Source of the DNA: Chloroflexota bacterium
GTDB taxonomy: Bacteria > Chloroflexota > Anaerolineae > Anaerolineales > Villigracilaceae
DNA: 64,000 nt
NCBI GenBank assembly: GCA_013112685.1
Contig: JABFGC010000002.1
Span: 2,676,902 to 2,740,901 of the forward strand
Reading direction: 5' to 3'
The translations under genes and the position numbers were made by a program. The notes beneath the pieces are model-generated. The model was not told the origin of the DNA and ran no database searches. It saw only the letters and a program-made list of their open reading frames with translations. Below, piece after piece: positions 36,495 to 45,207 of this stretch (the first letter of the stretch is position 1; each line of letters starts with the position of its first letter).

Positions 36495-36824
36495 ATGGCA
36501 AACACAGAATCGCTCGAAAACATTGTCCTGGAATTGAGGCGCGGGGTGATCGTCCTCGCGGCGCTCAGCCAGCTGGGAACCGAAGAATACGGTTACTCCC
36601 TGTTGAAGAAACTCGCCGACCTCGGCTTGGAAGTGGACCAGGGGACGTTGTATCCGCTCCTCCGTCGGCTGGAGGCGCAGGGCTTGCTCGAATCCGATTG
36701 GAAGATCGAAGAGTCGCGCCCGCGCCGGTATTACGTCATCAGTGCGGAAGGGAAAAAAATCCTGACGAAACTGAAGAAGGAATGGGCTGGCATCGTGTCT
36801 GTGATGGATAAGATGCTGGCATAG
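36495..36824 (+). CDS. PadR family transcriptional regulator
   Basis: 109 residues. Winged helix with LRRGVIVLAALSQLGTEEYGYSLLKKL and DQGTLYPLLRRLEAQGLLESDW, the PadR recognition region, followed by RRYYVISAEGKKIL. Two-gene operon with a HAAS-domain membrane protein 14 bases downstream, the standard arrangement in which PadR controls its membrane partner. The promoter spacer contains a matching inverted repeat. Confidence 0.92.
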   Translation: MANTESLENIVLELRRGVIVLAALSQLGTEEYGYSLLKKLADLGLEVDQGTLYPLLRRLEAQGLLESDWKIEESRPRRYYVISAEGKKILTKLKKEWAGIVSVMDKMLA

Positions 36825-36838
36825 GAAAGGAAAATATC

Positions 36839-37855
36839 ATGAATCTCATTGATCGTTACGTTGCCGAAGTCGGCAGGCGCCTTTTGCTCGTCAAGGGGCG
36901 CAAGGATATCGAAAACGAACTGCGCTCCACGCTGGAGGACATGCTGGAGGAGCGCGCGCAGAAATCGGGCAAGCCCGCCGATGAAGTCATGCAAATGGAA
37001 CTGTTGAAGGAATACGGCGCGCCCGCCAAGGTAGCAGAGACGTATAACCCCAACCCGTATTTGATCGGTCCGCGCATCTTTCCGTTCTTCATGTTCATCC
37101 TGAAGATCGTGCTCGCTGCGGTGGCGCTGGGATTGGGCATTGCCACCTTTATCCAGATCATTAACCTCTCCCCCATGAGCGCGGTGCAACTGCTCGAAAC
37201 CATCAGCAAGGGAATTCTCAACATTTTCTCCACCAGCATCGCTGTTTTCGGAAACATGGCGTTGGTTTTCTCTCTGATCGAACGCTTTGCTCCCATTGCA
37301 GATTTCAAAATGGATGAAGACAAAGAATGGGACCCCGCCAGTTTGCAAAAAGAACCGGAACCTCAGGAGATCAAGATCTGGGAACCGATCCTCGCCATCG
37401 TTTTCACCTTCATCGCGCTCAGCCTCTTCAACTTCAACCCGCACCTGATCGGCATCTATCACCTGGATGAAGGCGAATGGAAGGTAATTCCGCTGCTCTC
37501 CGAAGCGTTCTTCCGCTGGCTGCCCCTGCTCAACATCGCCTGGGTTGCCGAGATCATCCTGAACGGCATGCTCCTGCGCACCGGAAAATGGACAACCTCC
37601 ACCCGCCTCATCTCGATTGGGACAAAGTTGTTCCAGGTCATCATCCTTGCCCTGCTGTTCGCCGGTCCGTCCATCCTGGCAGTCACGCCGGCGTCATTGG
37701 CAACCGGCGGAATCACCGACCCCGAAGCGGCGCAGACCTTAAGTCAACTTGCCCATACCGGCATGAAGATCGTGCTCGGGTTGGCGATCTTCGGCACTGT
37801 GGTTGATATGATCAAGTCTGTGTACAAGATGTTCACAGCAAGGGCAACCGCATAA
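36839..37855 (+). CDS. HAAS-domain membrane protein
   Basis: 338 residues. N-terminal HAAS-like helical domain (about 1-75: DIENELRSTLEDMLEERAQKSG, MELLKEYGAPAKVAETYNP), then about six membrane helices. HAAS proteins are usual PadR partners thought to relay or respond to envelope signals. GGAAAGGAAAATATC precedes the start. A terminator follows shortly after. Confidence 0.82.
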   Translation: MNLIDRYVAEVGRRLLLVKGRKDIENELRSTLEDMLEERAQKSGKPADEVMQMELLKEYGAPAKVAETYNPNPYLIGPRIFPFFMFILKIVLAAVALGLGIATFIQIINLSPMSAVQLLETISKGILNIFSTSIAVFGNMALVFSLIERFAPIADFKMDEDKEWDPASLQKEPEPQEIKIWEPILAIVFTFIALSLFNFNPHLIGIYHLDEGEWKVIPLLSEAFFRWLPLLNIAWVAEIILNGMLLRTGKWTTSTRLISIGTKLFQVIILALLFAGPSILAVTPASLATGGITDPEAAQTLSQLAHTGMKIVLGLAIFGTVVDMIKSVYKMFTARATA

Positions 37856-37896
37856 GAAATCAGTCGGGATATCGTAGATAATTGTCCCCCGTAAAG

Positions 37897-37929
37897 AAGA
37901 GACCGTCACTCTCGATGTGGCGGTCTCTT
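37897..37929. terminator. Bidirectional terminator
   Basis: AAGAGACCGTCAC and GTGGCGGTCTCTT pair (one mismatch) between convergent genes; the frameshifted YloV frame reads straight through it. Confidence 0.82.
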
Positions 37930-37938
37930 TCAATTTCG

Positions 37939-39605
37939 TTACTCAATCGAAAGAATGAACTGATAATGCGGCTGCCCGCCCTCCTGCACTCGACTTCGAG
38001 GTTGGGGTATTTCCCACGGATTACATCCGCGATGCGGTTGGCTTCCGCATGAGACATGTCCTCGCCGTAGAACAGCGTGACAATTTCATGCCCTGCGGCG
38101 TCCGCCTTTTCCAGCAACTCCAGCGCGCCCTGCTCCACCGACTCCGCCGAAGCGACCAGTTTGCCGTCGAGCAGGCCGATCACCTGACCGTCCCGAACCG
38201 TCACGCCGTCAATCTCCACCGAGCGGGTGGCGACGGTAATCTCGCCCGACTTCACGCCGCTCATTGCTTTGTTCATCTTCGCGGCAACCGCTTCCACGTC
38301 GCCGCTTGGGTCAAAGGAAAGCATCGCGGCGAGTCCCTGCGGCACGGTGCGTGTCGGCACCACCTGCACGCTCTTCACCGTCACTTCCTTCGCCTGGTTT
38401 GCCGCCATGATGATGTTCTTGTTGTTCGGCAAAATGATGACTTTATCCGTCGGCAGGTTTTCGAACGAACTCAAAATATCCTGCGTGGAGGGGTTCATCG
38501 TCTGCCCGCCCGCGACCACCGCCGCCACGCCGAGGCTGGCGAAAATGCGGTTGAGTCCCGCGCCGGGTGAAACGACAACCACGGCAATGTTCCCCGGCTC
38601 CAGCGCCGTAAATTGAACCTGCGACGCCTTGCCTTTTTGAATGTCATCCATCTGCGCCATCAGGTTTTCGATGGCAACCTTCGTCACCGTGCCGATACCC
38701 ATGACGTAATCAATCGGTTCGTAACGCTTCTCGGTCGGCACGTGGATGTGCATGCGGTACATGCCGTCGCCCTCGCCCACCTGAATGGACGTGCCCATTT
38801 CCTCCAGCCGCCCATAGAACGAATGCAGGTCCAGGCTGTTGGCTGGCACAAAATCCACCACCACTTCGTAATCCTGTCCCTCTTCCACTTCCTCCAACGC
38901 GCCCTGCAAATTCATCGCCGAAAGCGGCTGGACGCTCATGGTCGGCGTCTCCAGCGACTCGCCGTAAATATGCCGCAGCATGCCTTCCATGAAAAAGAAC
39001 AGACCCTTGCCGCCCGAATCCACCACGCCCGCCTGCTTGAGGATGGGGAGCAGTTCCGGCGTGCGCTTGACCGACTCATCCGCCGCACGCACCGCCACCT
39101 CCAGGATTTCAATCGCATCTCTCGCGGACCCGAGGGCTGATTCGGCCGCCAGGGCAGTATCCTTGATGACGGTTAAGATCGTCCCCTCGACGGGCTTCAC
39201 CACGCCTTTGTACGCCGTGTCGCGCGCCTCGCTCAATGCCCGGACGAAGGTCTCTTTATCCAATACCGCGCTGTCGTGCACGCCGCGCGAAAACCCGCGC
39301 AAAATCTGGCTGGAGATCACGCCCGAATTGCCGCGCGCGCCCATCAACGCGCCTTTTGAAAACGCCGCCGTCATCTCGCCGAGATGATGCGTCCCCATAT
39401 CCTTGATCTCGTTCCACGCCGATTGCAGGGTCAGCGTCATGTTTGTGCCGGTGTCGCCATCCGGCACGGGGAACACGTTCAGCGAATTGACCACCTGCTG
39501 GTTGGTGCGAAGCCAGGTCAGCCCGGCTTCCATCAACCGTTTGAAAGCCATGCCGTCAATGGGGCGCCGGCGGAGTTTTTCGACGCGTGCAATGTCAATT
39601 GCCAT
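37939..39605 (-). CDS. fakA: DAK2-domain fatty acid kinase FakA/YloV (one frameshift near the end)
   Basis: Phosphorylates fatty acids bound to DegV/FakB proteins. About 555 residues. DAK2 ATP domain with FPVPDGDTGTNM and GARGNSGVISSQIL, a middle linker domain (LGVAAVVAGGQTMNPST) and a C-terminal DegV-like domain. One missing base near 37992 shifts the frame so that the ORF runs on through the terminator to 37860; restoring it gives VQEGGQPHYQFILSIE and a stop at 37939-37941, the normal end. Fourteen bases or so downstream of the Asp23-family gene, as in yloU-yloV. Confidence 0.92.
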
Positions 39606-39618
39606 CTGTCAGGGTCTC

Positions 39619-39975
39619 CTAGTCCGTGTTGCTGATGCGCAGTCCCGCCACGTGCACGTTGACCGAATTGACGCGCAGACCCAGCGCCTTTTCCACATGG
39701 AAGCGCACGGTGTTCGCCACGCTCTCCGCCACCGAGTTGATGCGTGTGCCATATTCCACGATGACGTGAACGTCAATGTGAATCTCATCGTCCTTATATT
39801 GGACGGAAATGCCCCGTGAAGGCTCGCGTGTGATCGTCGAGACGATGCCGTCCGCCAGGTTCTTGGGAGCCAGTCCCACCACGCCGTACGATTGAAGGGT
39901 GGCGTGATAGGCTATCGTCGCCACCGCATTCGGCGAGACGTGAATCCCGCCCAGTGATGTTGTTTCTTCGCCCAT
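39619..39975 (-). CDS. Asp23/Gls24 family protein (YloU)
   Basis: 118 residues, single Asp23 domain: GGIHVSPNAVATIAYHATLQSYGVVG, VSVQYKDDEIHIDVHVIVEYG-like strand and RVNSVNVHVAGLRI. Asp23 proteins are cell-envelope or cytoplasmic partners of YloV and affect lipid and envelope stress. The order rpmB-yloU-yloV is conserved with Bacillus, with rpmB divergent here. Its start is preceded by GAGAGGAAACC. Confidence 0.9.
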   Translation of the reverse strand: MGEETTSLGGIHVSPNAVATIAYHATLQSYGVVGLAPKNLADGIVSTITREPSRGISVQYKDDEIHIDVHVIVEYGTRINSVAESVANTVRFHVEKALGLRVNSVNVHVAGLRISNTD

Positions 39976-40180
39976 GGTTTCCTCTCGAAAAGGCTTCGGG
40001 GGTCTGAATTCGCCCGTTTACAGGCTGGTTGTTACGAAAGGACCCTTCGAAGTCCCGTTGGTTTTGCATCGTTTCTATTTTAACATCTTATCTTGAAGTT
40101 GGTTGCGTTCTATGGTAAAATGCCGTGCCTTTGAAAAGGACAGATGGACTTATTTGCAAGGAAAGAAAGGATTCTCAGAC

Positions 40181-40366
40181 ATGGCAAAGTGTAATCACTG
40201 CGGCAAGGCAACCACCTTCGGTCACAACCGCTCCTTCTCCCAGCGCGCCACCAACCGCACGTTCAAGCCCAACCTCCAGCGGGTTTCGGTGATGGAGAAG
40301 GGACGCCTCGTGAAGAAAACGCTGTGCGCCAAGTGCATCAAGACGCTCGGCAAATCCGCGGCGTAA
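40181..40366 (+). CDS. rpmB: 50S ribosomal protein L28
   Basis: 61 residues. MAKCNHCGKATTFGHNRSFS start with a CxxC and a C-terminal CAKCIKTLGK CxxC, the zinc-binding form of L28; RTFKPNLQRV is the conserved core. Start at 40181 behind GAAAGAAAGG. Monocistronic with a GC-rich terminator 25 bases later. Confidence 0.96.
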   Translation: MAKCNHCGKATTFGHNRSFSQRATNRTFKPNLQRVSVMEKGRLVKKTLCAKCIKTLGKSAA

Positions 40367-40390
40367 GGCTCGCCTTCACTCGACTCAAGA

Positions 40391-40424
40391 ATCGCGGCGC
40401 GTACGCGCCGTGATTTTTGTTTTA
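40391..40424 (+). terminator. Intrinsic terminator of rpmB
   Basis: ATCGCGGCGCG and CGCGCCGTGAT form a stem around TA, followed by TTTTTGTTTT. Confidence 0.88.
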
Positions 40425-40440
40425 ATCGGGGGATGTGCTC

Positions 40441-41107
40441 TTATCCCGCCGCGATTCGTTTCAACGTCCGCACCCCCGCCGCCGTTCCCTGCGGATGTTT
40501 GAAAACGGCATTCCCCGCGACAAAAACGTTTGCGCCCGCCATTTTCATCAGCGGAAGCGTTTCGACATTGATGCCGCCGTCCACTTCGAGATGGGCGGCG
40601 GAACGGAGCGCATTCAACTTGTTGCGGATTTCCTCCGCCTTGGCGATCATCTCCGGCATGAACTTCTGACCGGAAAACCCCGGCACGACGCTCATCACCA
40701 GCACCAGGTCAACGATTGGCAGGGCGGAATCGAGGGCAGAGGCGGGCGTGGCAGGATTCAACGTCACACCGGCGGCACAGCCCAAAGCCTTGATCCGCTC
40801 CACGATGCGCGGCAGATTCTCACAGGTCTCGACGTGAACCGTGATGTTGTTCGCGCCTGCCTTCGCAAAGGCTTCGATGTGTTTCTCCGGTTCGGAGATC
40901 ATCAGATGGACATCGAGTGGAAGTTTGGTAACGCGCTTGAGGGCTTCAGTGAACAGCGGCCCGACGGTGATGGTCGGCACGAAATGACCATCCATCACAT
41001 CCACGTGGAGCGAAGTCGGCGCCGGCGGCTTCGCAGGCGGCAACCTCCTCGGCAATGCGGGCAAAATCCGCGGCAATGACGGAGGGAGCAAGAATGATCT
41101 GGGTCAT
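40441..41107 (-). CDS. rpe: Ribulose-phosphate 3-epimerase (one frameshift)
   Basis: Interconverts ribulose-5-phosphate and xylulose-5-phosphate. About 222 residues. Starts MTQIILAPSVIAADFARIAEE at 41107; one extra T near 41010 shifts the frame, after which SLHVDVMDGHFVPTITVGP, LDVHLMISEPE, GVTLNPATPAS, VVPGFSGQKFMP and EVDGGINVET give all metal and phosphate motifs. TIM barrel, cytosolic. Neighbour of a PknB-type kinase and rpmB as in the Bacillus prkC-rpe-rpmB region. Confidence 0.94.
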
Positions 41108-41189
41108 GGGAATTTGATGCGCAGGCGGCGTCTCCGCCGCCGTATCTGCCGTTACATAAATCCGACGCCGAGACGGCGTCGGGAGCGAA

Positions 41190-42338
41190 TTATCTTCCCG
41201 GCGGGAAGTAGGAGAGATAGACCACCAGCCAGAAGGGGAACAATCCGCCCACCGCGATCACCGCCAGTAGACCCAACCCAACGGCAACCCAGTCAATGCT
41301 CTCAACCGAGAGGTCTTCCGCCTGATAGGTCAGGGCAGGTTCGGGTTGAGCCTGATACGGATACTGGGGCTGGTAGTTTTGCTGAGGAACCGCTTCAGGC
41401 TGGACGGCAGGACGCGGCTGGCTCGGCGGAGACATCCTCTCCGCAATATCCTGCCGGATCGTAATCACAGGCGGAGAAGAGACCTGCTGTTCCGGCTCGG
41501 GCTTCGAGGCTGGCGTCAGCGTGCCGAATTTTTGAAGCACGCGCCCAAGTTGGTCGGCGGTGCGGTAACGTGCGGAAGGCTCCTTGGAAAGCACTTTCAT
41601 GATGATTTCTTCGAGCGCGGGCGGAATATCCGGCACGTATTCGCTGATGGGCAGCGGGCGCGCGGAGATGTGCAAGCGCGCGAGTTCGTCGGCAGTGGCG
41701 GCGGTGAACGGCGGCGTTCCGCACAACAGTTCGTACATCACCACGCCAAGCGAATAGACATCGGAGGCGGGCGTGGGCGGTTCGCCTGCGGCTTGTTCGG
41801 GCGCGAAATAGAGCGGCGAGCCCCAGACAATGTCACTGCGTTCTCCGGGTTTGATGCTGGCAAGGGCGCGGGCGATGCCGAAATCGGTCACTTTGAGGCG
41901 CATATCCTTCGAGACCAGCATGTTGTGCGGCTTGATGTCGCAGTGCGCCAGCCCGGCACGATGAGCGTACCCGACGCCCGCACACGCCTGGATCATGAGC
42001 GGGATGCCCTGTTCGATGGAAAACCGTCCACGCTCGCGGATGAGCTGCTTCAAGTCTTTGCCAGGGATGAGTTCCATGACGATGTAGAGCAAGCCGTCGG
42101 CAAAGCCGAAATCATGGACGGTGACGATGTTCGGGTGGGAGAGATTCGCGGCGGAACGCGCTTCCAGGCGGAACTGGTTCTGGAAGTTGTCGTTGTTGGA
42201 GTAGTCCTTGCGCAGGACTTTGATGGCAACCTTCCGGTCCAGCACCACGTCGTGCGCGCGGTAGACGTCCGCCATGCCGCCGGAGCCGAGTTTTTCCTCG
42301 AGTTTGTATCGGTCGTTGAGTAATGCGCCTTCGGTCAT
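41190..42338 (-). CDS. PknB-type serine/threonine protein kinase
   Basis: 382 residues. Kinase domain about 10-275: LGSGGMADVYRA, VAIKVL, MELIPGKDLKQL, HCDIKPHN (catalytic loop with Cys in place of the usual Arg of HRD), VTDFGIA and SPLYFAPEQ. Then a Pro/Gln-rich cytosolic linker and one C-terminal membrane helix (WVAVGLGLLAVIAVGGLFPFW) with almost nothing outside, so no PASTA sensor. Start at 42338. Synteny with rpe and rpmB supports a PrkC relationship. Confidence 0.9.
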   Translation of the reverse strand: MTEGALLNDRYKLEEKLGSGGMADVYRAHDVVLDRKVAIKVLRKDYSNNDNFQNQFRLEARSAANLSHPNIVTVHDFGFADGLLYIVMELIPGKDLKQLIRERGRFSIEQGIPLMIQACAGVGYAHRAGLAHCDIKPHNMLVSKDMRLKVTDFGIARALASIKPGERSDIVWGSPLYFAPEQAAGEPPTPASDVYSLGVVMYELLCGTPPFTAATADELARLHISARPLPISEYVPDIPPALEEIIMKVLSKEPSARYRTADQLGRVLQKFGTLTPASKPEPEQQVSSPPVITIRQDIAERMSPPSQPRPAVQPEAVPQQNYQPQYPYQAQPEPALTYQAEDLSVESIDWVAVGLGLLAVIAVGGLFPFWLVVYLSYFPPGR

Positions 42339-42424
42339 TGTGAGGGGATTATATCGTAATTCGCTAACACCATTCACGACCATGGACGTTCCCGCGCCTG
42401 ACTCATGGCTTCGTCACCCCCCAG

Positions 42425-42505
42425 CCTCAAATATAATCCCGTCATGCGCAAAGGACGGCTGCTCTACAACCCGCCGCCGGAAGATACCCTGTTCGTCATT
42501 TTGCG
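42425..42505 (+). pseudogene. Duplicated promoter and 5' end of the diacylglycerol kinase gene
   Basis: TATAATCCCGTCATGCGCAA and the next roughly 60 bases repeat the start of the kinase gene at 43193-43273 at about 90 percent identity, with two one-base gaps. The reading stops being kinase-like after the GRYPV region. The MntA-HepT cassette lies between the two copies. Confidence 0.8.
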
Positions 42506-42550
42506 AGGGGGACAGGGAAATACAAGGGTTCCATGCTGTATAATTTGGAC

Positions 42551-42841
42551 ATGAGCCGCAAGTCAGTGATTGCCCGTATCCGCAGGCGCCGCGCCCACTT
42601 GGAAAAATTGGGTGTGAAATCGCTATCCCTTTTTGGATCGGTCGCTCGCGGGGAGGATCGCCCCGGCAGCGATGTGGATATTCTCGTGGAATTTAAAGGT
42701 CGGGCTACCTTCGATCGTTACATGGATACAAAATTCTATCTGGAGGAGCTGCTCGGCTGCAACGTGGACCTGGTCACGCCGAAAGCCATCAAACCGCGCA
42801 TGAAGCCTTATATTATGCGGGAATTGATCCATGTCGCGTGA
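42551..42841 (+). CDS. mntA: MntA-type nucleotidyltransferase antitoxin
   Basis: 96 residues. LSLFGSVARGEDRPGSDVDILVEF carries the GSx10DxD signature of MNT antitoxins that adenylylate a HepT tyrosine. Start taken at 42551, seven bases after a TATAAT, so a leaderless message is likely; an in-frame ATG at 42533 would lie upstream of that -10. Overlaps hepT by 11 bases. The cassette is inserted between direct repeats. Confidence 0.88.
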   Translation: MSRKSVIARIRRRRAHLEKLGVKSLSLFGSVARGEDRPGSDVDILVEFKGRATFDRYMDTKFYLEELLGCNVDLVTPKAIKPRMKPYIMRELIHVA

Positions 42842-43175
42842 CGTATCCCTTTACCTTGAAGATATTCAAAAATCCTGCGAAAAGATCCTTCGCTTCACAA
42901 AGGGGATGACCTACAAGGATTTTGTTTATGACGAGCTTCATTTTGACGCCGTACTGCGCAACCTGGAAATTATCGGGGAAGCTGTAAAGAATGTTTCAGA
43001 GGACACCCGCAAGACATATCCAAACGTCAAATGGCGAAAGATCGCGGGTTTCCGCGATATTGTGGCGCATGAATACTTTGGCGTCAATGAAGAAACGGTT
43101 TGGGATATCGTAAAGAACGAGATACCCGCCTTGCTGGAAATCGTAACAGCCATTCTCGGCGAAGACCAGAAATAG
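42831..43175 (+). CDS. hepT: HepT-type HEPN toxin
   Basis: 114 residues, DUF86. The RX4HXY motif is intact in FRDIVAHEYFG: Arg and His form the RNase site and the Tyr is the adenylylation target of MntA. FDAVLRNLEIIGEAVKNVSEDTR is the typical helix pair. This is the type VII toxin-antitoxin layout with the antitoxin first. Confidence 0.9.
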   Translation: MSRDVSLYLEDIQKSCEKILRFTKGMTYKDFVYDELHFDAVLRNLEIIGEAVKNVSEDTRKTYPNVKWRKIAGFRDIVAHEYFGVNEETVWDIVKNEIPALLEIVTAILGEDQK

Positions 43176-43211
43176 ATTTCATTCCCCCATCCATCAAATA
43201 TAATCCCCGCC

Positions 43212-44153
43212 ATGCGCAAAGGACTGCTGCTCTACAACCCCGCCGCCGGAAGATACCCTGTCCGCCGTTTTGTGCGCGGAATCATCAAACCATTGAAAGA
43301 AGCAGGCTGGAGCGTGGACATCGCCGAAACCCTCAGCGGCACGCACGCCATCCAAACCGCGCACCAGTCGCGCAGGAGAAATACGATGCGGTCTTCGCCA
43401 TCGGCGGCGACGGCACGGTGGGACAGGTCGCCAGCGGGCTGGTCAACACCGAAACGGCGCTGGGAGTCCTGCCCGCAGGCACCACCAACGTCTGGGCGGT
43501 CGAACAGGGACAAAAACCCTTCAGTTGGCTTCAGTGGTGGAACCTGCGCGACAACGCCAGACTGCTGGCAAACGTCCAACCCCAGCGCGTGGATGTCGGC
43601 TTGTGCAACGACCGTCCGTTTTTGCTGTGGGCGGGCGTCGGGCTGGATGCGCAAACTATCAACAAGATCGAGCCGCGCGCGTTTTTTCAAGCACGTTTCG
43701 GTGCCGCATTACTTTGTCACCACCGTATGGGAGGCAACCTTCTGGCACGGACTCGACTTGCGCGTGTATGCCGAAGGCAGGCTGGTGGAGGGACATTACC
43801 TCGTCGCCGTTGCCACCAACATCCGGCACTACGCGGGCGGCATGTCGGTCATCTCGCCGAACGCCCTGCTCGACGACGGCGAAATGGATTTGTGGCTCCT
43901 GAGCGGAGCCAGCCTCGCCGACGCCTTCCGTCATTTTTTCGACCTCGTCGCCGGGCGTCACCTCACCTCCGATGAAGCGCGCCGCATTCCCTTCCAAAAT
44001 GTCGTCATCGAATCGGATGCGAACTTTTCCATCCGGGCGGATGGCGATCCGATCCTCGGCGGTCACAAGGCGGAGATAAAGGTTTTGCACCGCGCGCTCA
44101 AAGTGCTGATGCCCGAAAACGCCTTATACTTGTTGAAGGACCCTGTGAAATAA
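43212..44153 (+). CDS. Diacylglycerol kinase catalytic-domain lipid kinase (two frameshifts)
   Basis: About 314 residues. Starts MRKGLLLYNPAAGRYPVRRF; ATP motif FAIGGDGTVGQVASGL lies in a second frame between about 43370 and 43685, followed by LGVLPAGTTNVWA and WAGVGLDAQTIN; the first frame resumes with VPHYFVTTVWEATFW and GGMSVISPNALLDDGEMDLWL. A missing base near 43368 and an extra T in a T-run near 43687 explain this. TATAAT eight bases before ATG and no Shine-Dalgarno indicate a leaderless message. Phosphorylates diacylglycerol or a related lipid. Confidence 0.88.
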   Translation: MRKGLLLYNPAAGRYPVRRFVRGIIKPLKEAGWSVDIAETLSGTHAIQTAHQSRRRNTMRSSPSAATARWDRSPAGWSTPKRRWESCPQAPPTSGRSNRDKNPSVGFSGGTCATTPDCWQTSNPSAWMSACATTVRFCCGRASGWMRKLSTRSSRARFFKHVSVPHYFVTTVWEATFWHGLDLRVYAEGRLVEGHYLVAVATNIRHYAGGMSVISPNALLDDGEMDLWLLSGASLADAFRHFFDLVAGRHLTSDEARRIPFQNVVIESDANFSIRADGDPILGGHKAEIKVLHRALKVLMPENALYLLKDPVK

Positions 44154-44166
44154 TCACCGAAACAAC

Positions 44167-44643
44167 ATGAACTTACGACCCTACCTGAATCGTTTTGTGA
44201 TCATCGGAGCGCTGGTCATCGCCGGGATTTTGATCCTCATCACGCTCATCCTCATCGGTTGGACCTCCCCCCGCCTCTCTCCTGACGTTGGGTTTGCTCC
44301 CGCTGACCTGACCGTGATCCCCGCCCCGACCCATACGCCCGCCGCGACAGCCATCCCCACGCTCGACCCGCTTGCCGCCACGCAGACCCTCGACCCCAAC
44401 GCCATCAATATCAATGGGTATGTGCAGATCACCGGCACAGGCGGCGACGGACTGCGCATCCGTTCCGCGCCGGGGTTGAACAGCGAGACCGTCTTCCGCG
44501 GCGAAGAATCGGAAGTCTTTATCGTCAAGGACGGTCCGCAAACGGCGGATGGGTATACCTGGTGGTATCTGGTCGCGCCGTATGACGATACCCGCGCCGG
44601 GTGGGCGGCTTCGGAATTTCTGGCGGTGGTGCCGACGCCATAA
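44167..44643 (+). CDS. Membrane-anchored SH3b domain protein
   Basis: 158 residues: one N-terminal membrane helix (FVIIGALVIAGILILITLILIGW), a Thr/Pro/Ala linker, and a bacterial SH3 domain at the C-terminus (GDGLRIRSAPGLNSETVFRG, WWYLVAPYDDTRAGWAASEFL). Probably faces the outside and binds cell-wall or surface peptides. Starts 14 bases after the lipid kinase stop, so likely co-transcribed. Confidence 0.82.
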   Translation: MNLRPYLNRFVIIGALVIAGILILITLILIGWTSPRLSPDVGFAPADLTVIPAPTHTPAATAIPTLDPLAATQTLDPNAININGYVQITGTGGDGLRIRSAPGLNSETVFRGEESEVFIVKDGPQTADGYTWWYLVAPYDDTRAGWAASEFLAVVPTP

Positions 44644-44698
44644 CCCCCACCCCTAACCCCTCTTCCAAAATGGGAGAGGGGAACTCACAAGGAAAAAA

Positions 44699-45043
44699 AT
44701 GACCGAAAAACCAACCAACGTCACAGCCAATAAAAGCAAACGCGAATTTATCGTCACGTGGGATAGCGGACACAAAAGCGTTTATCCGTTCGGGTTGCTG
44801 CGCGCCGCCTGTCCCTGCGCCTCGTGCCGCGGCGGACATGAAAACATGGGGTCCGAGCCGGATGCGGAAGTATTCAATCGGCAAATGGAGGACAATGCCT
44901 CCACGCGCATCGCCAATGTAGTGGCGGTCGGCTCGTATGCGCTGACCATCGTCTGGGAGGACGGGCACGATTATGGGATTTTCAATTGGCACTATCTGCG
45001 GGCGTTGTGTCCATGCGAGGAGTGTCGGGGAAGTAAAAAGTAA
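44699..45043 (+). CDS. DUF971 domain protein
   Basis: 114 residues. DUF971 (N-terminal domain of gamma-butyrobetaine hydroxylase-like proteins): FIVTWDSGHKSVYPFGLLRAACPCASCRGG, then YALTIVWEDGHDYGIFNWHYLRALCPC. Four cysteines in two CPC/CxxC groups could bind zinc or an Fe-S cluster. Such stand-alone proteins are linked with Mrp/ApbC Fe-S carriers in other bacteria. Preceded by a short CCCCACCCCTAACCCC/GGGAGAGGGG palindrome and AAGGAAAAAA. Confidence 0.85.
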   Translation: MTEKPTNVTANKSKREFIVTWDSGHKSVYPFGLLRAACPCASCRGGHENMGSEPDAEVFNRQMEDNASTRIANVVAVGSYALTIVWEDGHDYGIFNWHYLRALCPCEECRGSKK

Positions 45044-45102
45044 AAGGTAAACAGGTACTCAAAGTATCCATGCATTCCATTCACCCCGAAGGATGAAAAT
45101 GG

Positions 45103-45182
45103 AGTCCAGAAGTTCTACTTCTGGAATTCCGCAAGAGTTCCACTTCTGGAATTTCCGCAAGTAGAACTTGCGGAGTCCGCCT
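45103..45182. repeat. Tandem/palindromic repeat (AGAAGTTCTACTTCTGGAA family)
   Basis: CCAGAAGTTCTACTTCTGGAA and a near copy follow each other, then CCGCAAGTAGAACTTGCGG closes the hairpin. Lies in the gap between DUF971 and the TPR gene. Confidence 0.7.
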
Positions 45183-45207
45183 GTTTTCGTGTTACGAATC
45201 TACTTCC

